Source: an uncultured Clostridia bacterium
Lineage (GTDB): Bacteria; Bacillota; Clostridia; Christensenellales; Aristaeellaceae
Assembly (NCBI GenBank): GCA_934615235.1
Contig: CAKTTL010000028.1
Span: forward strand, 1 to 28,304
Reading direction: 5' to 3'
DNA length: 28,304 bases
In this document: positions 7,934 to 15,183 of the stretch, in pieces
How the letters are laid out: each line of letters starts with the position of its first letter
How positions within the stretch are numbered: the stretch's first letter is position 1
Program-made: the position numbers and the translations under genes
Notes under the pieces: generated by a model
What the model was told of the DNA's origin: nothing
The model's input: the letters and a program-made list of their open reading frames with translations, nothing else
The model's database searches: none

Positions 7934-10900
7934 CCCTTATTGCCTCCCTTCGGGAACATCAGCGCGAAATCATCGCGCGTAATGAGCACGTCGCGCGGCT
8001 TCGCGCCGTCGGCCGGGGCGATGATGCCGCGCCGCGACATCTCGTCCACAATGCGGCCCGCGCGCGCGTAGCCGATGCGCAGGCGGCGCTGCAGCATGCT
8101 GATGGACGCCTGTCCCGCGTCGATGGACATTTCGACGGCCTGCTCGAACAGCGCGTCGAACGGCGCGTCGTTTTTATCCTCCTCATGCTCGTCGTTTTCT
8201 TCGTTATCGGACGCGCTGAGCGCGTCGATGACGGCCTGCGAGTAATCGACCGTGTGCCTGTTTTTGACATACTGCACCACGCGGGAGACCTCGTCGTCCG
8301 AAACGAAGCAGCCCTGCACGCGGATGGGTTTGCCGCTGCCCGCCGGGGCGAAGAGCATATCGCCGCGCCCAAGCAGCTTTTCGGCGCCCGCGCCGTCGAG
8401 AATGGTGCGCGAGTCAACCTGCGAGGAAACCGCAAACGCGATGCGGCTGGGGATGTTGGCCTTGATAATGCCCGTGATGACGTTGACGGACGGGCGCTGC
8501 GTGGCGATAACCAGATGAATGCCGCAGGCGCGGGCCAGCTGCGCCAGACGGCAGATGCTCTCCTCCACCTCGCCCGGGGCGACGAGCATCAAATCGGACA
8601 ATTCGTCGATGATCACGACGATCGACGGCATCAGCGGCTTGTCGCCGCGCTGCGCGTTATAGCCCTTGATATCGCGCACGCCGCAGTCGGCGAAAACCTT
8701 GTAGCGCTCGTCCATCTCGCGCACAGCCCAGTTCAGCGCGCCGGACGCCTTTTTCGGGTCGGTCACGACGGGCACGAGCAGGTGCGGGATGCCGTTATAG
8801 ACGGACAGCTCGACCTTCTTCGGGTCGACAAGGATGAGGCGCACCTCTTCGGGCGTAGCCCTGTAAATAATCGAGGTAATGATCGTATTGATGCAGACCG
8901 ATTTGCCGGAACCGGTCGCGCCGGCGATGAGCAGGTGCGGCATCTTCGCCAGATCGGCAATGATGCGCTTACCCGCGATATCCTTGCCAAGCGCCACGGC
9001 CAGCCGCGACGGATGATGGAACGATTCGTCGCTTTCCAGCACGTCGCGCAGGTGAACGGTCGCGATCTTGTCGTTGGCAAGCTCGATGCCGATGGCGGCC
9101 TTGCCGGGAATCGGCGCTTCGATGCGCACGCCGAGCGCGGCCATGTTCAGTGCAATATCGTCCGTCAGGCCGACGATCTTGCTTACCTTGATGCCCGGCG
9201 CGGGCTGCAGCTCATAACGCGTCAGCGCGGGGCCGTGCACCACCTTAATCACATGCGCAACCACGCCGAAGCTCTTGAGCGTCTCCTCCAGCTTCTGCGC
9301 GCCGCGCGCGTCCGCATCGCGGGTATCGACGCGCACCGCCTCCTCGTCGCGCTCCAGCAGCGAGAACGGCGGCTGACGGTATTCTTCCTCCTGCGCAGGC
9401 ACCTGTTCGACGGTCGTCTCCGCAGGCTCCGGCGGTTTCCAGTCGGGGCGGTCCAGCCGCTCCTCCTTCGGGATTTCAGGCAGCTTTCGCGTCACGTCGC
9501 CCATGGGGAAATAGCCGCTCTGCCCGCCGCTTCTGTGCTGGCGCACCGGCGCGGACGGCTCCCTGTTTTCGTCGTATTCCGGCGCGACGGGTTCCCAGGG
9601 CGTGCCGAAGGGATCGTCGTCCGCCTCGTCGGGTTCCGGCTCCTGCTGCGGCGCGGGCGCTTCCGGCTCTTTCCACGGGGGCAGTTCGTCCTGCGCGGGT
9701 TCGGTCTCGGGCGCAGGCAGCGGTTTCTCCTGTTCATCCGGCTCGCTCTCGGGCGGCTGCGCCGCAGGCGCTTCGACCGCAGGCATTTCCTCCGCCGCCG
9801 GCTGTTCCTCAAGCGCGGCGGGCTTCCATTCGTCGCGCGCGGCGGCGATCTGCTCGTCCGTCTGGAACGAGATCACCTCGTTCTGCGCCTCGCCCATAAT
9901 AGCCTGGCGCTGCTGCGCGTAACGCGCACGGCGGCTTCCCTCGCGGAACGCAGCGCGATACGACGCGGCGGCCTCCTCTCCCCTCCGCGGCTCGCCGGCC
10001 TCTTCCTGGGCGGGCTGCTGCGGCTGCGCCGGTGCGGGTTCGTCCTGCCAGCCGGGCATTTCCTGATATTCGCTTTCATTGAACGAATCGTCCTCAAACG
10101 CGCCGTACGCTTCGTCGTACTCCTTTTGTTTGCGCATAAGGAAATCCGGCATGAAGCCCTTGCGCGTTTTCGGACGCGCGGTTTCCTCCTCGCGCTCGAA
10201 ATATGGCTCGCGGCCGTTATCGGGCAGAATATCCTCGATAAACAGCGTCGGCTGCCGGTTCGCCGGGCGCGCGGCGGCGCGCGGCGCGGGAGCGGGCGCA
10301 GCCATGGGCGCGGGACGCTGCGGCGCGGCCTGCGCTGCAGGCGCGGGGCGCTGCACGGGTTCGACAGGCGCGGGCTGCTGCGCCTGCTTTTTGCCGCGCT
10401 TCTTCGGCGGTTCCTCCTCGGTTTCCAGCAGTTCCTTCGGCAGCGGCGCAAGAATCGCGTCGTCATATTCGCGCGCTTCCTCCTCGCGCTCAAGGCGGCG
10501 CTCCTCGCGGCGCTCGGCCAGGTTTTCGCGCAGCTCGCGCACCCAGTCGCCGAAACGGTCGCGCGCATCGGGCGCGAACATGCGAACAATCCAGACGATC
10601 AGCATGCCCAGCAGGAACAGAAGCACCAGCGTGCTGCCCGCCACGTCCATCAGCTTATACAGCGGATATGCCAGCAGCGCGCCGAGCGAACCTCCGCCCA
10701 GCGTCGTATTCTTCGACGACTGGAACGCCTGCCAGAGAACGCCGTTGTAATTCTGCGCATAGCCGGAATTGTTCAGCACGCGCATCAGATCCTCGATTTT
10801 ATAAACCTCCAGCAGCGTCCCCAGGCATACGATCAGCAGCGCCGCGGCGAAGGACACCGTGCCGCGCAGCGGCCACTTATTGCCCATAATCACCTGCACG

Positions 10901-11205
10901 CCCAGCGCGCCCAGATAAAGCGCTACGAACGCCGCCATCTTGCCGAACGTGCCCTTCGCCAGCTGGCGCAGGAAAAGAATGGCCGCGCCGTTGGACGTCG
11001 TCGCCAGGCAGAACAGCATTACAACGCCGATCAGCAACAAAATCGCGCCCGGAGCTTCTCCGCGCGTGGAGCGTTTTTTCTTCGACGGCTTCTTAAACGC
11101 GGGCGGCCGTTTCGTTTTGGCCGCCGCGCCGCGCTTTCCGCCCGTCTTTTTATCTTCTGTGGCTTGCCCGGCTGTGGTGTTCTTTTTTGTCTTTGCCGTA
11201 GCCAT
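7930..11205 (-). CDS. FtsK/SpoIIIE-type DNA translocase
   Basis: About 1091 residues. It pumps chromosomal DNA through the division or sporulation septum. A basic N-terminus is followed by hydrophobic segments at about 53-215. A very long Pro/Glu/Ala-rich linker (about 220-620) precedes the alpha-beta motor, with Walker A GATGSGKS (~760), VDPKKVELS and Walker B VVIIDELSD (~860). The last ~70 residues (QASISMLQRRLRIGYARA onward) are the winged-helix gamma domain that reads polar DNA motifs. Family members are usually around 750-850 residues; the excess is in the linker. The start at 11205 is chosen because GGGAGG lies five bases upstream; an in-frame start eight codons earlier has no such site. 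Confidence 0.96.
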   Translation of the reverse strand: MATAKTKKNTTAGQATEDKKTGGKRGAAAKTKRPPAFKKPSKKKRSTRGEAPGAILLLIGVVMLFCLATTSNGAAILFLRQLAKGTFGKMAAFVALYLGALGVQVIMGNKWPLRGTVSFAAALLIVCLGTLLEVYKIEDLMRVLNNSGYAQNYNGVLWQAFQSSKNTTLGGGSLGALLAYPLYKLMDVAGSTLVLLFLLGMLIVWIVRMFAPDARDRFGDWVRELRENLAERREERRLEREEEAREYDDAILAPLPKELLETEEEPPKKRGKKQAQQPAPVEPVQRPAPAAQAAPQRPAPMAAPAPAPRAAARPANRQPTLFIEDILPDNGREPYFEREEETARPKTRKGFMPDFLMRKQKEYDEAYGAFEDDSFNESEYQEMPGWQDEPAPAQPQQPAQEEAGEPRRGEEAAASYRAAFREGSRRARYAQQRQAIMGEAQNEVISFQTDEQIAAARDEWKPAALEEQPAAEEMPAVEAPAAQPPESEPDEQEKPLPAPETEPAQDELPPWKEPEAPAPQQEPEPDEADDDPFGTPWEPVAPEYDENREPSAPVRQHRSGGQSGYFPMGDVTRKLPEIPKEERLDRPDWKPPEPAETTVEQVPAQEEEYRQPPFSLLERDEEAVRVDTRDADARGAQKLEETLKSFGVVAHVIKVVHGPALTRYELQPAPGIKVSKIVGLTDDIALNMAALGVRIEAPIPGKAAIGIELANDKIATVHLRDVLESDESFHHPSRLAVALGKDIAGKRIIADLAKMPHLLIAGATGSGKSVCINTIITSIIYRATPEEVRLILVDPKKVELSVYNGIPHLLVPVVTDPKKASGALNWAVREMDERYKVFADCGVRDIKGYNAQRGDKPLMPSIVVIIDELSDLMLVAPGEVEESICRLAQLARACGIHLVIATQRPSVNVITGIIKANIPSRIAFAVSSQVDSRTILDGAGAEKLLGRGDMLFAPAGSGKPIRVQGCFVSDDEVSRVVQYVKNRHTVDYSQAVIDALSASDNEENDEHEEDKNDAPFDALFEQAVEMSIDAGQASISMLQRRLRIGYARAGRIVDEMSRRGIIAPADGAKPRDVLITRDDFALMFPKGGNKG

Positions 11206-11229
11206 TGCACCCTCCCATTGAAAAAGCAT

Positions 11230-11257
11230 AAGGCCAGGGACGCCTGTCCCCGGCCTT
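11230..11257 (-). promoter_or_regulatory. Hairpin in the ftsK 5' leader
   Basis: A 12-bp inverted repeat (11230-11241 and 11246-11257) with loop GCCT and one G-T wobble. It lies between the predicted -10 box and the ftsK ribosome binding site, so it would be the first structure of the ftsK transcript. No T-tract follows, so it is not a standard terminator. It might stabilise the leader or act as an operator. Confidence 0.5.
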
Positions 11258-11259
11258 TA

Positions 11260-11289
11260 AGTATAACACATGGAAAAGGCTGGTTGCAA
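11260..11289 (-). promoter_or_regulatory. Putative ftsK promoter with extended -10
   Basis: On the minus strand: TTGCAA (11284-11289) as a weak -35, 18 bases, then TATACT (11260-11265) preceded by TG one base upstream, giving an extended -10 TGTTATACT. The predicted start of transcription falls at the hairpin before ftsK. Confidence 0.5.
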
Positions 11290-11293
11290 ATTT

Positions 11294-12247
11294 TTATTGG
11301 CCGAAAATCGCCACGCTGTAAAGAATATTCTCCACAAAGTGCATTTCCAGCAGGGCGGCTTCGCCGCGCCAGAGCAGCGTTTCTCCTGCCGGCAACCGGT
11401 CGTATGCATCGGCCGCGGCAACCGCGCGCGTCTCGTCCGGTTCGCGCAGCGCGGCGAGACATTCGTCCTTCGTCGTCTCGCCCGCGATCAGTCCGGAAAA
11501 ATCGATCCGCCGCGCAAAAACGCCGGTAATTACCGCGTTCCGCTCGTCCGTGTCCTCCGGCGCGGAAAGCAGCTCCACGCCGCGCATCACGGGCGCTTCA
11601 AACGCCCAGACGGCCGCGTCGCGCTTTCCGTCGGGCACGTCGACAAGCCCGAGCGCCTCCGCCGCCCGCGCCATGCCGCCGCCCGGCGCGGCCTCCGCAG
11701 GCAGCCCCGGCAGCGCAGCCGAGCGCAGCGCCGTTTCCAGCGCTGTCTCCGCCTGCGCCGTATCCCCGCGCGCAAGCGCGATATCTTCCCGCAAAAGCCC
11801 TTCCAGCTCATAGGCGTCGAATTGCAGGCCAAACTGCGCGCCGGAGAGATTCCGCAGCTGCACGGCGGGATAATAGACCGTCAGCCCGGCTTCATCCAGC
11901 GCGAAGTTCTCTCGCGGCATCGGCGCGATATTTTCAAAATCGCCGTATGCGTTGTCGTAAATCCAGCCCGCAGCGTTCTGCTCGAGCGCGCCCGCCGCCG
12001 CGTCGCCGTCCGTAAACAGATCGTCCCACGTCAGCCGTTCGCCCGTCGCGCCGTCGAAAACAAAGCCGTATGTTTCTCTGTCCTTTTGCGCCGTGGCGCA
12101 GAGCAATCCGCCCACGACGGAAAACTGCGCGTTTTTGCCGCCCAGTTCGTCGATCGCGTCAAACAGCGCGCCCATCGCGTCCGCCCGTCCGGCTAAAGGC
12201 ACGCACAGCAGCGCCGCCAGCAAAAAAATCAGAATCGTCCGTCGCAT
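11294..12247 (-). CDS. Secreted protein with DUF3298-like (RsiV-like) region
   Basis: 317 residues with a clear signal peptide (MRRTILIFLLAALLCVPLAGRADA). Residues about 45-165 resemble the extracytoplasmic DUF3298/RsiV fold. A segment of the form FVFDGATGERLTWDDLF is followed by ALDEAGLTVYYPAVQLRNLSG and FDAYELEGLL, where that family has an acidic-residue, Gly, Leu, tyrosine-rich strand. No transmembrane helix or sigma-factor-binding domain is present, so it is not itself an anti-sigma factor. The C-terminal half is unassigned. The ATG has AGGAGG six bases upstream. Its only close neighbours are ftsK downstream and the HEAT-repeat gene upstream, from which it is separated by a terminator. 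Confidence 0.7.
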   Translation of the reverse strand: MRRTILIFLLAALLCVPLAGRADAMGALFDAIDELGGKNAQFSVVGGLLCATAQKDRETYGFVFDGATGERLTWDDLFTDGDAAAGALEQNAAGWIYDNAYGDFENIAPMPRENFALDEAGLTVYYPAVQLRNLSGAQFGLQFDAYELEGLLREDIALARGDTAQAETALETALRSAALPGLPAEAAPGGGMARAAEALGLVDVPDGKRDAAVWAFEAPVMRGVELLSAPEDTDERNAVITGVFARRIDFSGLIAGETTKDECLAALREPDETRAVAAADAYDRLPAGETLLWRGEAALLEMHFVENILYSVAIFGQ

Positions 12248-12302
12248 GGAATCCCTCCTTTGCTTTACAGATAAAACGATTCCAGCAGAAAAATCCCTGC
12301 AT

Positions 12303-12341
12303 AAAAAAACGGACTCGCTGCCCGCAAAAGCAGCAAATCCG
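12303..12341 (-). terminator. Intrinsic terminator after the HEAT-repeat gene
   Basis: On the minus strand a 12-bp stem (12330-12341 with 12310-12321, fully paired if two G-U pairs are allowed) is followed by seven Ts (12303-12309). It lies downstream of palindromic repeat copy B, which precedes it in the transcript. Confidence 0.85.
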
Positions 12342-12345
12342 AATA

Positions 12346-12420
12346 AAGCGGCTTTCTTGGAAATGGGGGTCTGGGGGAAGAACCTTCTTTCTCCTGAAAG
12401 AAGGTTCTTCCCCCAGAAAA
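12346..12420. repeat. Palindromic repeat copy B
   Basis: A perfect 22-bp stem (12370-12391 and 12396-12417) with loop TCCT. The outer arms are TCTGGGGG and CCCCCAGA. The left flank AAAGCGGCTTTCTTGGAA is shared with copy C and, more loosely, copy D. The hairpin starts 17 bases after the stop codon of the minus-strand HEAT-repeat gene. The unit is about 75 bp. Confidence 0.85.
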
Positions 12421-12434
12421 CTCCGTCGCGTTTC

Positions 12435-12773
12435 TCAGTCCACGTCGTTGACGATCTTGCCCAGCGCGCCTTCGACGGCCTTCAGCACGGCAGGATCCTT
12501 CTCGTTCTTGCGCTGATGATCCAGATGCGCGCGTCCGCGCGGATCGGCCAGCGCGCCAAGCGCGGAAGCGGCGTGCGCGCGCACGTCGGCGTTCGGGCTG
12601 TGCAGCAGCGGCACAAGCGCGTTGAACGGATCGTCGCCCTTGCACTTGCCCAGCGCGTCGATCGCCGCCAGGCATACGTCCATCTTCTTATCGCCGACAA
12701 GCGCGGCAAGCTTCACCGCGTCGCCCTTTTCCGCCAGCTTCGCGATTTTATCCATCTTGTTTCCAAACAACAT
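12435..12773 (-). CDS. Small HEAT-repeat protein
   Basis: 112 residues of alpha-helical repeats. Recognisable HEAT-like units include DVCLAAIDALGKCKGDDPFNA, whose second helix leads into VPLLHSP, then NADVRAHAASALGALADPR, and DPAVLKAVEGALGKI at the end. It is soluble, with no signal peptide; such small repeats usually mediate protein-protein contacts, and no enzymatic residues are visible. The ATG at 12773 has a strong GGAGGAAGGA immediately upstream, which excludes the longer in-frame start ten codons earlier. It is transcribed divergently from a marR gene. Its promoter has perfect consensus hexamers overlapped by probable operator sites, so it is likely repressed by that regulator. Palindrome copy B and a terminator follow. 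Confidence 0.85.
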   Translation of the reverse strand: MLFGNKMDKIAKLAEKGDAVKLAALVGDKKMDVCLAAIDALGKCKGDDPFNALVPLLHSPNADVRAHAASALGALADPRGRAHLDHQRKNEKDPAVLKAVEGALGKIVNDVD

Positions 12774-12790
12774 TTTTCCTTCCTCCATTC

Positions 12791-12819
12791 TTGACAAATC
12801 CAATTGAAACCGTTAAGAT
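12791..12819 (+). promoter_or_regulatory. Putative promoter of the marR gene
   Basis: TTGACA (12791-12796), 17 bases, then TAAGAT (12814-12819). The -35 is perfect and the -10 matches 4 of 6. Transcription from here would run through the operator-like repeats, giving a leader of about 110 bases before the GTG start. A TTTACT/TGTAAT pair (12850-12855 and 12872-12877) is a weaker alternative. Confidence 0.5.
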
Positions 12820-12844
12820 TGTGCCGTCATCCGGCATTACTCAC

Positions 12845-12877
12845 CTTTGTTTACTGTAAAACAAAGTTTACTGTAAT
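12845..12877. promoter_or_regulatory. Probable MarR operator repeats
   Basis: Two exact copies of GTTTACTGTAA (12849-12859 and 12866-12876), 17 bases apart. Each contains the palindrome TTAC-T-GTAA. A larger inverted repeat CTTTGTTT/AAACAAAG (12845-12852 and 12859-12866) frames the first copy. The site begins at the -10 box of the leftward promoter, a position suited to repression. Binding by the adjacent MarR protein is inferred. Confidence 0.65.
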
Positions 12878-12903
12878 TATAACATCGAGCGCCATATTGT
12901 CAA
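12876..12903 (-). promoter_or_regulatory. Perfect-hexamer sigma-A promoter of the HEAT-repeat gene
   Basis: On the minus strand TTGACA (12898-12903), 16 bases, TATAAT (12876-12881). Both hexamers match the consensus exactly. The TTTACTGTAA repeats begin inside the -10 box and continue over the expected start of transcription. Confidence 0.85.
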
Positions 12904-12940
12904 GGCGCAATTTTTCGGATGAAAAAGGGAGCGAAATTCT

Positions 12941-13423
12941 GTGGATTGTGATAAAATGCAGGCGCTGAGCGATTCGATGTTCGCGTTTCACCGGCTTTAC
13001 AACGAAAAAGTTTCCCGCCGCATGCGGCCTGTGCACAGCGAGCTGCTCACGCCGGTGGAGCTGCTGCTCGTCAGCATCGTCAGCGAACGCGAAAAGATCA
13101 CCATGGGCGAGCTTGTCGAGCGCGCAATGATGAGCAAGCAGCAGGCGACGAAGGTAATCAATCAGCTGGAAAAGAAAAAATTGGTCTGCCGCAGGCGGCT
13201 GGACGATAATCGCCGCGTGGTCTGGCTGGAATGCACGCGCCAGGCGCGTCCCCTGCTGGAAACCGTCTATACCGGCATGTCGGACGAAATGGCCGCAATT
13301 TTCGGTCAGCTGGACGACGAATCGCTGGAATCGTACCTGCAGGCTGTCCAGACGATGAACCGCATCCTCCAGCTGCTCCCCGTCGGCAAATGCGAGTGTC
13401 CGCCCGCAGAAAAGAACGAATAA
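12941..13423 (+). CDS. MarR-family transcriptional regulator
   Basis: 160 residues. It has the MarR winged-helix layout: an N-terminal dimerisation helix, TPVELLLVSIVSE, the helix-turn-helix ITMGELVERAMMSKQQATKV with INQLEKKKLVCRRR, the wing LDDNRRVVWLECT with the usual D-x-R character, and C-terminal dimerisation helices. A short Cys-containing tail (CECPP) is of unknown meaning. It starts with GTG at 12941, with AGGGAG nine bases upstream. It is divergent from the HEAT-repeat gene, with palindromic sites between them, so autoregulation and repression of that gene are likely. Its ligand is unknown. Confidence 0.93.
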   Translation: MDCDKMQALSDSMFAFHRLYNEKVSRRMRPVHSELLTPVELLLVSIVSEREKITMGELVERAMMSKQQATKVINQLEKKKLVCRRRLDDNRRVVWLECTRQARPLLETVYTGMSDEMAAIFGQLDDESLESYLQAVQTMNRILQLLPVGKCECPPAEKNE

Positions 13424-13443
13424 GCCGGGCGGAGACAAATAAC

Positions 13444-13470
13444 AAAAAAACTCTTGCCATTCAGCAAGAG
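13444..13470 (-). terminator. Intrinsic terminator of the tRNA operon
   Basis: On the minus strand a 7-bp stem (13464-13470 with 13451-13457) with a 6-base loop is followed by seven Ts (13444-13450). It starts six bases beyond the tRNA-Glu 3' end. Confidence 0.88.
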
Positions 13471-13476
13471 CTTCAA

Positions 13477-13549
13477 CACCTCCGACGGGATTCGAACCCG
13501 TGTTACCGCCTTGAGAGGGCGATGTCCTAGGCCTCTAGACCACGGAGGC
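13477..13549 (-). tRNA. tRNA-Glu (anticodon CTC)
   Basis: A 73-base cloverleaf. Acceptor arms GCCTCCG/CGGAGGT have discriminator G, the anticodon loop CTCTCAA gives anticodon CTC (codon GAG), and the T-arm ACGGG-TTCGAAT-CCCGT is canonical. CCA is not encoded. It is second in a two-tRNA operon, 11 bases after tRNA-Gln. Confidence 0.96.
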
Positions 13550-13560
13550 AAATAAAAAAG

Positions 13561-13631
13561 CAGGGGAACTAGGATTCGAACCTAGACTATACGAGTCAGA
13601 GTCGCAGGTGCTGCCGTTACACCATTCCCCT
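13561..13631 (-). tRNA. tRNA-Gln (anticodon CTG)
   Basis: A 71-base cloverleaf. Acceptor arms AGGGGAA/TTCCCCT have discriminator G, the anticodon loop CTCTGAC gives anticodon CTG (codon CAG), and the T-arm is CTAGG-TTCGAAT-CCTAG. CCA is not encoded. It is first in the two-tRNA operon. Confidence 0.96.
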
Positions 13632-13678
13632 ACAGCGTTCCGTTCGCGTTTTGTGTGCCGCTCATCGGAACAAGTGTT

Positions 13679-13707
13679 ATTATAGCGCGCGTCAGCGCGT
13701 TTGTCAA
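13679..13707 (-). promoter_or_regulatory. Perfect consensus promoter of the tRNA operon
   Basis: On the minus strand TTGACA (13702-13707), 17 bases, TATAAT (13679-13684): consensus hexamers at optimal spacing, about 48 bases before the tRNA-Gln 5' end. Confidence 0.93.
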
Positions 13708-13756
13708 TACCTAATTTTAATTTTTTGGAATAAATTTGCTTTTCCGCGAAACCCGT

Positions 13757-14467
13757 TCACAGATCGATCTCCGCTTTCCGCGCCTGCGCGCAAAGCTGGC
13801 GCACGGGAATCGTATACGTCTGCCCATCCTTGATAAAATGCGTGCCGCACTGACGGAAGTTAAAACGCGCGCCCTGTCTGCGGCACTGTTCGCGAACATC
13901 GAGCACCCATTGGAAATCGAGCGGCCGCGCATCGTGATCCGATTCTCCGCCCACCACGGCCAGTTCCATATACGGCAGGTATTTTTCGATATCCATTTTC
14001 TCCAGCATCGGCTGGCAGATGACGTTGCGATGTCGAACCGGCGTGCTGCAAAAAACCGGCAGCCGCGCGTCGGCGCACGCCTGATTTTCGACCGAGCAGC
14101 CGATGATCACGTTGTCGTAGCCGTCGCCCCAATCGTCCGGCAGGCACTGCGGCAGGCGCTCAATCCGCTTGGTGAGAAAAAGAAACTGCAGATCGGACCG
14201 TTCGCGCATCATGCGCCAGCAATCAGCGCGCCATCCGTCCGCCTCTTCCAGCAAAAAATCGGAAGAAAAGCAAACGTAGACCAGCTGGCCACCCTTCATC
14301 CTGTATTCGCCGTTTTTCTTTTTCACGACGGGAGCGTCAAACTTCTCCTCCAGCCGGACGATCTCGTTCGTATCCTGCCCGCGTTTTGCGTCGCCCTTAT
14401 GAATATAGCAAAAGCGGCAGCCTTCGCTGAAGCGATGGCATCCCCGCCACGGATTCCATATCGCCAT
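13757..14467 (-). CDS. DUF5131 (phage Gp37/Gp68-type) family protein
   Basis: 236 residues. The N-terminus WNPWRGCHRFSEGCRFCY matches the DUF5131 hallmark WNP-x3-GC-x6-GC-x2-CY, whose Cys cluster could bind metal or an iron-sulphur centre. Further family features are FLFLTKR, then IIGCSVENQACAD, ELAVVGGESD and the C-terminal FNFRQCGTHF. The family occurs in phages and bacterial chromosomes and has no established biochemical role that I can assert. It starts one base after the RluB stop (TGA-A-ATG), so it is probably translated with it. The context is housekeeping, with no phage genes nearby. Confidence 0.87.
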   Translation of the reverse strand: MAIWNPWRGCHRFSEGCRFCYIHKGDAKRGQDTNEIVRLEEKFDAPVVKKKNGEYRMKGGQLVYVCFSSDFLLEEADGWRADCWRMMRERSDLQFLFLTKRIERLPQCLPDDWGDGYDNVIIGCSVENQACADARLPVFCSTPVRHRNVICQPMLEKMDIEKYLPYMELAVVGGESDHDARPLDFQWVLDVREQCRRQGARFNFRQCGTHFIKDGQTYTIPVRQLCAQARKAEIDL

Positions 14468-14468
14468 T

Positions 14469-15173
14469 TCACAGTTCCCTCAGCATTTCGATCTCTTTCT
14501 CCGTCAGTTCGCGCCATTCGCCGCGCTTGAGTTCGCCCATCTCCAGCGGGCCGAACTTCACGCGCCGCAAAAGCAGCACCGTATGCCCCACCGTCTCGAA
14601 CATCCGGCGCACCTGTCGGTTGCGCCCCTCGTGAATCGTCACCAGCACGACGGTCTCCACGCCGGTGCGGCGGATGACACGCACCTCGGCCGGAGAAGTC
14701 ATGCGCTCGTCCAGCATCACGCCCGCGCGCAGCCTGCGAATCGCTTCCAGGCTCACGTCGCCGTCCACGCGCGCAAGATACGTCTTGTTGACCTCGCGGC
14801 TCGGGTGCAGCATGCGCTGCATCATTTCGCCGTCGTTCGTCAGCAAAAGCAGGCCTTCGCTGTCAAAGTCAAGCCGCCCTACCGGAAACAGCCGCACCGG
14901 GAAATCGCGGAACCGGTCCAGCACCGTTGCGCGCCCCTGCGGGTCGCTCGCCGTGCAGACCTCTCCCATCGGCTTATGATAAAGAATATAATATTTCTTT
15001 TCTTCGGGCGTCATCCGTTTGCCATCCAGGGTGACGACGTCGCCCTCTTCCACCTGCGTGCCCAGCTCGGTAACGACGCTGCCGTTTACCGTCACGCGTC
15101 CAGCCGTGATAAACTCCTCGCACTTGCGGCGCGACGCGGCTCCGCAGCCCGCCAGATACTTCTGCAATCTCAT
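14469..15173 (-). CDS. rluB: RsuA/RluB-family rRNA pseudouridine synthase
   Basis: About 234 residues. An N-terminal S4 RNA-binding domain (MRLQKYLAGCG onward, with GRVTVNG) is followed by the pseudouridine synthase domain. The catalytic Asp lies in the motif GRLDFDSEGLLLLTNDG, and the C-terminal RQVRRMFE and GHTVLLLRR segments are typical. It converts uridine to pseudouridine in rRNA; RluB (23S, near position 2605 in E. coli) is the likely equivalent, but RsuA-like specificity cannot be excluded. The start at 15173 is chosen because the S4 domain begins there and GAGGTG lies seven bases upstream. It lies ten bases after the acetyltransferase gene and one base before DUF5131. Confidence 0.93.
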   Translation of the reverse strand: MRLQKYLAGCGAASRRKCEEFITAGRVTVNGSVVTELGTQVEEGDVVTLDGKRMTPEEKKYYILYHKPMGEVCTASDPQGRATVLDRFRDFPVRLFPVGRLDFDSEGLLLLTNDGEMMQRMLHPSREVNKTYLARVDGDVSLEAIRRLRAGVMLDERMTSPAEVRVIRRTGVETVVLVTIHEGRNRQVRRMFETVGHTVLLLRRVKFGPLEMGELKRGEWRELTEKEIEMLREL

Positions 15174-15183
15174 CTTCAGCACC

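Noticed and set aside
8185..11529. Very long plus-strand open frame opposite ftsK
   Set aside because: It is antisense to a convincing FtsK/SpoIIIE gene. High GC at third codon positions creates long stop-free antisense frames, and its translation is Arg/His/Leu-rich without domains.
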